Source: Priapulus caudatus (Eukaryota; Priapulida; Priapulimorpha; Priapulimorphida; Priapulidae). Taken from it: a stretch of DNA of 23,130 bases. Under the pieces are notes generated by a model. It had not been told where the DNA came from. It worked only from the letters and a program-made list of their open reading frames with translations, and ran no database searches. Every line of letters begins with the position of its first letter. Positions within the stretch are counted from its first letter, which is position 1. Positions 19,740 through 23,130 of this stretch are shown here, one piece after another. The stretch lies in contig NW_014577062.1 of assembly GCF_000485595.1 (NCBI RefSeq), positions 1,648,801 through 1,671,930 of the forward strand, read 5' to 3'. The position numbers and the translations under genes were made by a program.

Positions 19740-19895
19740 CCATAAGGAAATAAAAATGAAATTGAAATGAAAAATGGAAAAAAATTAAAAAATGAAATGA
19801 AAATGAAATAAAGATGAAATGCAAAATAAAAAATGAAAAAAAATGAAAATGAAATGAAAAAATGAAAATGAATATGAAACAAGAATGGAAAATGT
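19740..19895. repeat. A-rich (GAAAT/AATGAAA)n simple repeat
   Basis: About 155 bp made almost entirely of A, G and T as irregular AAATGAAA units on the + strand. A shorter reverse-complement patch (TTTCATTTCAAATTTCATTTC) occurs at about 20045-20065, so the A-rich and T-rich parts flank the 19901-20020 element as inverted repeats. Confidence 0.8.
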
Positions 19896-19900
19896 TTTCA

Positions 19901-20086
19901 ACAGTGGCCTATCGCGCATAGACTGGTACTGACACTCCCCAGACCTCAATACCCCATCGAGTTAAACTAAGCTGAGAGTGGGACCGGGTACCAAGTCCTA
20001 TGGCAGCGATAGCCCACTGTGAAAAAACATTTCGAATTTTGAGGTTTCATTTCAAATTTCATTTCACAGTGGCCTATCGCTGGCCA
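19901..20086. repeat. Inverted/direct repeat block (ACAGTGGCCTATCGC)
   Basis: ACAGTGGCCTATCGCGCATAG (19901-19921) has an inverted partner at 19998-20020 (CTATGGCAGCGATAGCCCACT), and a third, direct copy ACAGTGGCCTATCGCTGGCC lies at 20066-20085. The unique core between the inverted copies is about 76 bp. The arrangement resembles a small fold-back element. A related palindrome, CTATGGTGGCCATAG, is just downstream of the copy 3 breakpoint at about 19720. Confidence 0.55.
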
Positions 20087-20149
20087 CTCATATGGCCCCA
20101 CACATGCACTATGTTAACCCATAAACCGATCCAGACCACAAAATGCAGG

Positions 20150-21540
20150 AGGCTGTGGATGAAGGAGGAAGGAGAAGGGAGAAGGTGTAGAGAAGAGGAG
20201 GGGAAGAATGGTAGAAGAGGTGGAGAAAGAGGAAGGGGAGAAAGGAGGAGGGGCAGAAGGGAGAAGGTGCGGAGAACGAGGAGGAGGGGGAGAAGCCTGG
20301 TGCGAATGAGGAAGGGGGGAAGAAGGGAGAAGGTGTGGGGAGGGGGAGAAGCTGGTGGAAGAAGGAGTAGGGCGGAGAAGCTGGTGAGTAAGGAGGAAGG
20401 GGAAGAAGGAGGGAAAAGGGAGCTGGTGGAGGAGGAGGGGAAGAAAGGGAAGAAGCTGTGAGAAGGAGGAGGGGAGACTGGTGGAGAAGAGGAGGGGGGA
20501 GAAAGAAGAAGGTGATAGCCAGAAGGAAGGAGGGTAGAAGCTGGTGGAGAAGGGATGGAGGGGGAAAGAAGGGAGGTGGTGGAGGAAGGGGCGAGAAGCG
20601 TAGGTGGAAAAAGGAGGAGGCTGGTGGAGCAAGGAAGAAGGAGAAAAGGAGAGGGGAGAAGGGAGCTGGGTGGAGGAGGAGGGGGAGAAGGGAGAAGGGA
20701 TAATGAGGGGGAGGAGGGAGCTGGTGGAGGAGGAGGGGGAGAAGGGAGAAAGGTTGTGGAGGAAGGGGAGAAGCTGGTGGAGAAAGGAGGAAGGGGAGAA
20801 GGGAGAAGGTGGTGAGAAGGAAAGGGGAGAAGCGGTGAGAAGGAGGAGGGAAGAAGACTGGTGGAAAAGGAGGAGAGGGGATAGAAGCTGGTAGAGAAAT
20901 TGAGGAAGGGGAGAAGGGAGAAAGTGGTGGAGAAGGAAGAGGGGAGAAGCTGGGTGGAAAGGAGGAGGGGGAGAAATCTGGGTAGGAGACAATGAGGAAG
21001 GGGAGAAGGGGAAGAAGCTGGTGGAGAAAAGGACAGGTGGGGGAGAAAGCTGGTGGAGAAAAGAGAAGGGAGAAGGGAGAATGTGGTGGAAGAAGGAGGA
21101 AGAGAGAAAGCTAAGTGGAGAAGAGAGGAAAGGGGAGAAGGAGAAGGTGGTAGAGGAAGGGAGGGAGAAGGAAGAAGGTGGTGGAGAAAAGGAGGAGGGG
21201 AGAAGGGAGAAGGTGGTGGAGAAGGAAAGAGGGGAGAAGCTGGTGGAGAAAGGAGGAGGGGGAGAAGGGAGACAGGTGGTGGAGGAGAGGGAGAAGCTGG
21301 CTGAGAAGGGAAGGAGGGGAGAAGTTAGTGGAGAAGGAGGGAAGGGGAGAAGGAGGGGAGAAAGGAAGCTGGTGGAAAGGAGGAGGAGGGAGAAAGGAGA
21401 AGCTAGCTGGAGAAGGAGGAAGGGGGAGAAAAGCTGGTGGAGTAGGCGAGCGAAAGGGGGAGAAATGCAGCGGGAGAAGGGAGCTGGGAGGAAGGAGGGG
21501 AGAAGGGAGAAGCTGGTGAGAAAGGAGAAGGGGAAGAAGA
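20150..21540. repeat. Purine-rich minisatellite (GGAGAAGGGAGAAGCTGGTG type)
   Basis: About 1.4 kb built from irregular 25-45-bp units of GAGGAGGGGGAGAAGGGAGA followed by AGCTGGTGGAGAAG. The + strand is almost all purine. Long open frames occur on both strands (including a 540-codon one on the - strand), but they are proline/serine/phenylalanine or glycine/arginine/glutamate low-complexity strings produced by the repeat and are not genes. Confidence 0.9.
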
Positions 21541-21544
21541 CTTG

Positions 21545-21765
21545 GTTCCGAAGTTCCTCCTTCTCCACCAAGCTTTCTCCCCCTCCTCCTCCAGCCAGCT
21601 TCTCTTTCCTTTCTTCCCACCAGACTTCTCCACTTTTTCCCCTCCTCCTTCTCCCACCAGTTTCTCCCCATCCTTCTCCCTTCCTCCTTGCTCGCACCAG
21701 ACTTCTCTCTCTTTTCTCTTTCNCTTCACCTGCCTCTCCTTCCATTGCTCGCCCTGCCTACGCCG
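21545..21765. repeat. Same minisatellite in inverted orientation (pyrimidine-rich)
   Basis: After about 21545 the + strand becomes almost all pyrimidine: CTCCTTCTCCACCAAGCTTT, CTCCCCCTCCTCCTCCAGCC and CACCAGACTTCTCC are reverse complements of the units to the left. The switch occurs within about 15 bp (GAAGACTTGGTTCCGAAGTT). An undetermined base (N) lies at 21723. Confidence 0.9.
21723..21723. other. Ambiguous base N
   Basis: The only undetermined base in the window lies in the inverted pyrimidine-rich part of the minisatellite. It marks this part of the assembly as uncertain. Confidence 0.95.
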
Positions 21766-21875
21766 CGATCCTGGTCTACGGCTCCAATGTAACGGTTTTC
21801 TGCTTTCTCTTTGATCGCCTACCTGGAATCGTCCTCGCGGCTAGCGCCATCTCTCGTAAAATAAACTGCACATCG

Positions 21876-23130
21876 ATGCACGATTCTAAAAGCGAATCTG
21901 CTACAAAAGCAACAGCCGTCGTTGTGATGTGCGTGTTTGTTTCTGTCGTCGACGGAGGCAAGATACTTGTCAAGACATGGGCCGGTCCCGCCCGATCGAG
22001 TCACAACTTCATCATGGAGAAGGTGGTGCGGGTCCTCGCGCGGGACGGCCATGACGTCACTTACTTGCGAGGCGAGTCAGCAGACATTTAACGCATCGCT
22101 CTCTACTAAGACGAACGCAATGAGACGCTGGTATCTGCTGAAATTTGGCAAGTGGTTATCAATGTTTACGGCGATTAGCGCGTACAACGAGAAGCGTTTC
22201 TGCGACCAGATAGTTATGGAACCCGGTCTGCTCGGGAAAATCAAAGATGGCGGCTTTGATTACGTCATCATCGATCACGTGGACGCGTGCGGCCGGCTGT
22301 TGGCAAACTACGTTGGAAAGCCATTTGCTATTGTGCATTCCTTCCCAACGAACACAATACTCTATGGAGAAGGTGGCTCACCGCTCGTGCTTTCCTACAC
22401 TCCGACACACGGCATGTATCGTACGACGCACTTCAGCGACAAGATGACGTTTCTAGAAAGTGTGCACAACGTGTTGCATTACGTCATTCATAAAGTGCTT
22501 GTCCACGTGACACTTGAGAGAACGATGAACGCATTCGGCTGGTCGCACGGACTGCTACAGGTGAGGGCATGACGTTAACTAGCTTAACTATTGCTTCTAT
22601 ACTTAGAATAAAATATTACCGCAATATAAAAATAAATATAATAAATAATCTTACTTACCAATGAGGTTGGTTAACTGTTAATACTTATGAGTTCACTACA
22701 ATTATAATAAGTATGTAATAGTAAGTTGTGCAGATGTAAAAGTTCGCGTTTCATTAGTCTATCTACAGAATTGCATTTTTTAGACAATGAAAGGAGATTC
22801 TCAAGTCGCGCAAATTCCCGGTTATTCATTTATACTCCTGTATAGGCGCACAAGAGATACGAAAGCATTATAAGCAGGGCAGCGCTAGTGCTGTCCTCTA
22901 GCAACCCTGCGTTCCGCCCCCGGATGCCCAAGTCCAGCCACTATCGGTCGGTCAATCTCCTGCCCAGCCGGCAAAGCGCCTGTCTCAGGTAAATAGTGCC
23001 ACATGAGGTTTATATTCAATCAACCAACTTTCATCTACATGCGTTAAAAGTTCAGATCACGTCATTTCGCTAGAATTAAATCTCTGCAGATATTAGGCTT
23101 ATCATGTACCGACAGGATCTGGTAATACTT
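21876..23130 (+). pseudogene. UGT copy 4, 5' end with frameshifts, runs off the window
   Basis: Exon 1 is about 21876-22560 and exon 2 is 22846-22988; later exons are outside the window. The chosen ATG (MHDSKSESATKATAVVVM) gives an unusual N-terminus: the leader and MRLQSKA-type start seen in copies 1-3 are replaced by unrelated sequence, so this gene may have no true start here. GGKILVKTWAGPARSSH, with the catalytic His, and DGHDVTYL follow, but the frame ends at TAA 22089-22091. There 29 bp present in copy 3 (after GTCAGCAGAC) are missing. Downstream, in the shifted frame, the rest of exon 1 is open and includes FDYVIID and HFSDKMTFLE. The intron 1 donor and acceptor are intact. Exon 2 has 143 nt where copies 1 and 2 have 147, so it is frameshifted. 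Either a pseudogene or a functional gene with sequence errors. Confidence 0.7.

Noticed and set aside
19920-20010. Faint resemblance to 5S rRNA (AAGCTGAGAGTGGGACCGGG region), suggesting a 5S-derived SINE
   Set aside because: The similarity is short and does not hold across the internal promoter boxes. The inverted motif copies explain the structure better.
20114-21745. A ~540-codon open frame on the - strand and several 80-350-codon frames on the + strand
   Set aside because: They are translations of the purine/pyrimidine minisatellite, contain only a few residue types, span an N, and lack any domain. The + strand frame at 21021-22091 merely runs into the UGT copy 4 exon.
19002-22560. Idea that copies 3 and 4 are alternative first exons sharing common downstream exons, as in vertebrate UGT1
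   Set aside because: Copy 3 is broken by many frameshifts and truncated before its donor. Copy 4 has its own exon 2, and copies 1 and 2 each have complete exon sets.
1-23130. Search for CRISPR arrays, bacterial operons or phage-like modules
   Set aside because: Nothing supports these. The gene structures, introns and families are those of an animal nuclear genome.

Overview
The window comes from an animal nuclear genome. Genes are split by short GT-AG introns, the intergenic DNA is AT-rich and full of microsatellites and fold-back elements, and the recognisable genes are a Wnt ligand and a tandem set of UDP-glycosyltransferases (UGTs). The Wnt and the membrane-anchored UGT family point to a bilaterian, probably an aquatic invertebrate. 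I cannot name the species. All recognised genes are on the + strand.

Bases 1-3636 hold the last three coding exons of a Wnt4-type gene (1602-1742, 2426-2555, 3440-3636; 155 residues). The exon with the lipid-acceptor serine, the linker and the C-terminal cysteine-rich domain are intact. The 5' exons are outside the window. The 683-bp intron between the first two exons is more than half microsatellite (CT and GT tracts). Bases 3637-8345 have no gene I can support. They contain a 203-bp fold-back element (3690-3892). At 8347-8705 lies a group of overlapping palindromes next to an inverted-repeat element whose interior carries degenerate telomere-type CCCTAA repeats.

Bases 9820-23130 are a UGT cluster. 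Copy 1 (9820-12901, six exons, 551 aa) and copy 2 (14336-17768, six exons, 540 aa) look intact: signal peptide, conserved His38 and Asp148, the 44-residue UGT signature, a C-terminal membrane anchor and a short cytosolic tail. They share the same exon sizes and phases until the last exon. Between them lie a ~110-bp tandem duplication of copy 1's 3' end, whose second unit is split by a 317-bp inserted element, and an orphan fragment of a UGT last exon (13698-13850). Copy 3 (19002-19716) is a first-exon-only relic with many frameshifts. Copy 4 (21876 to the window end) has a frameshifted first exon and a damaged second exon and runs off the edge. Between copies 3 and 4 is a purine-rich minisatellite that switches to its reverse complement near 21545 and contains an N. 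The 18.9-23.1 kb region should be treated as possible misassembly or unpolished sequence.

UGTs glycosylate small lipophilic molecules in the ER lumen. The N-terminal half, encoded by exon 1, chooses the acceptor; exons 2-6 encode the UDP-sugar half and anchor. The copies differ most in the 5' part of exon 1 and are nearly identical in blocks that include intron sequence, as expected from recent duplication and gene conversion. I found no sign of an unknown multi-gene system. The most interesting signals are the conversion mosaic, the filled/empty insertion site, the paired palindromes conserved upstream of copies 1 and 3, and the strand-switching minisatellite.
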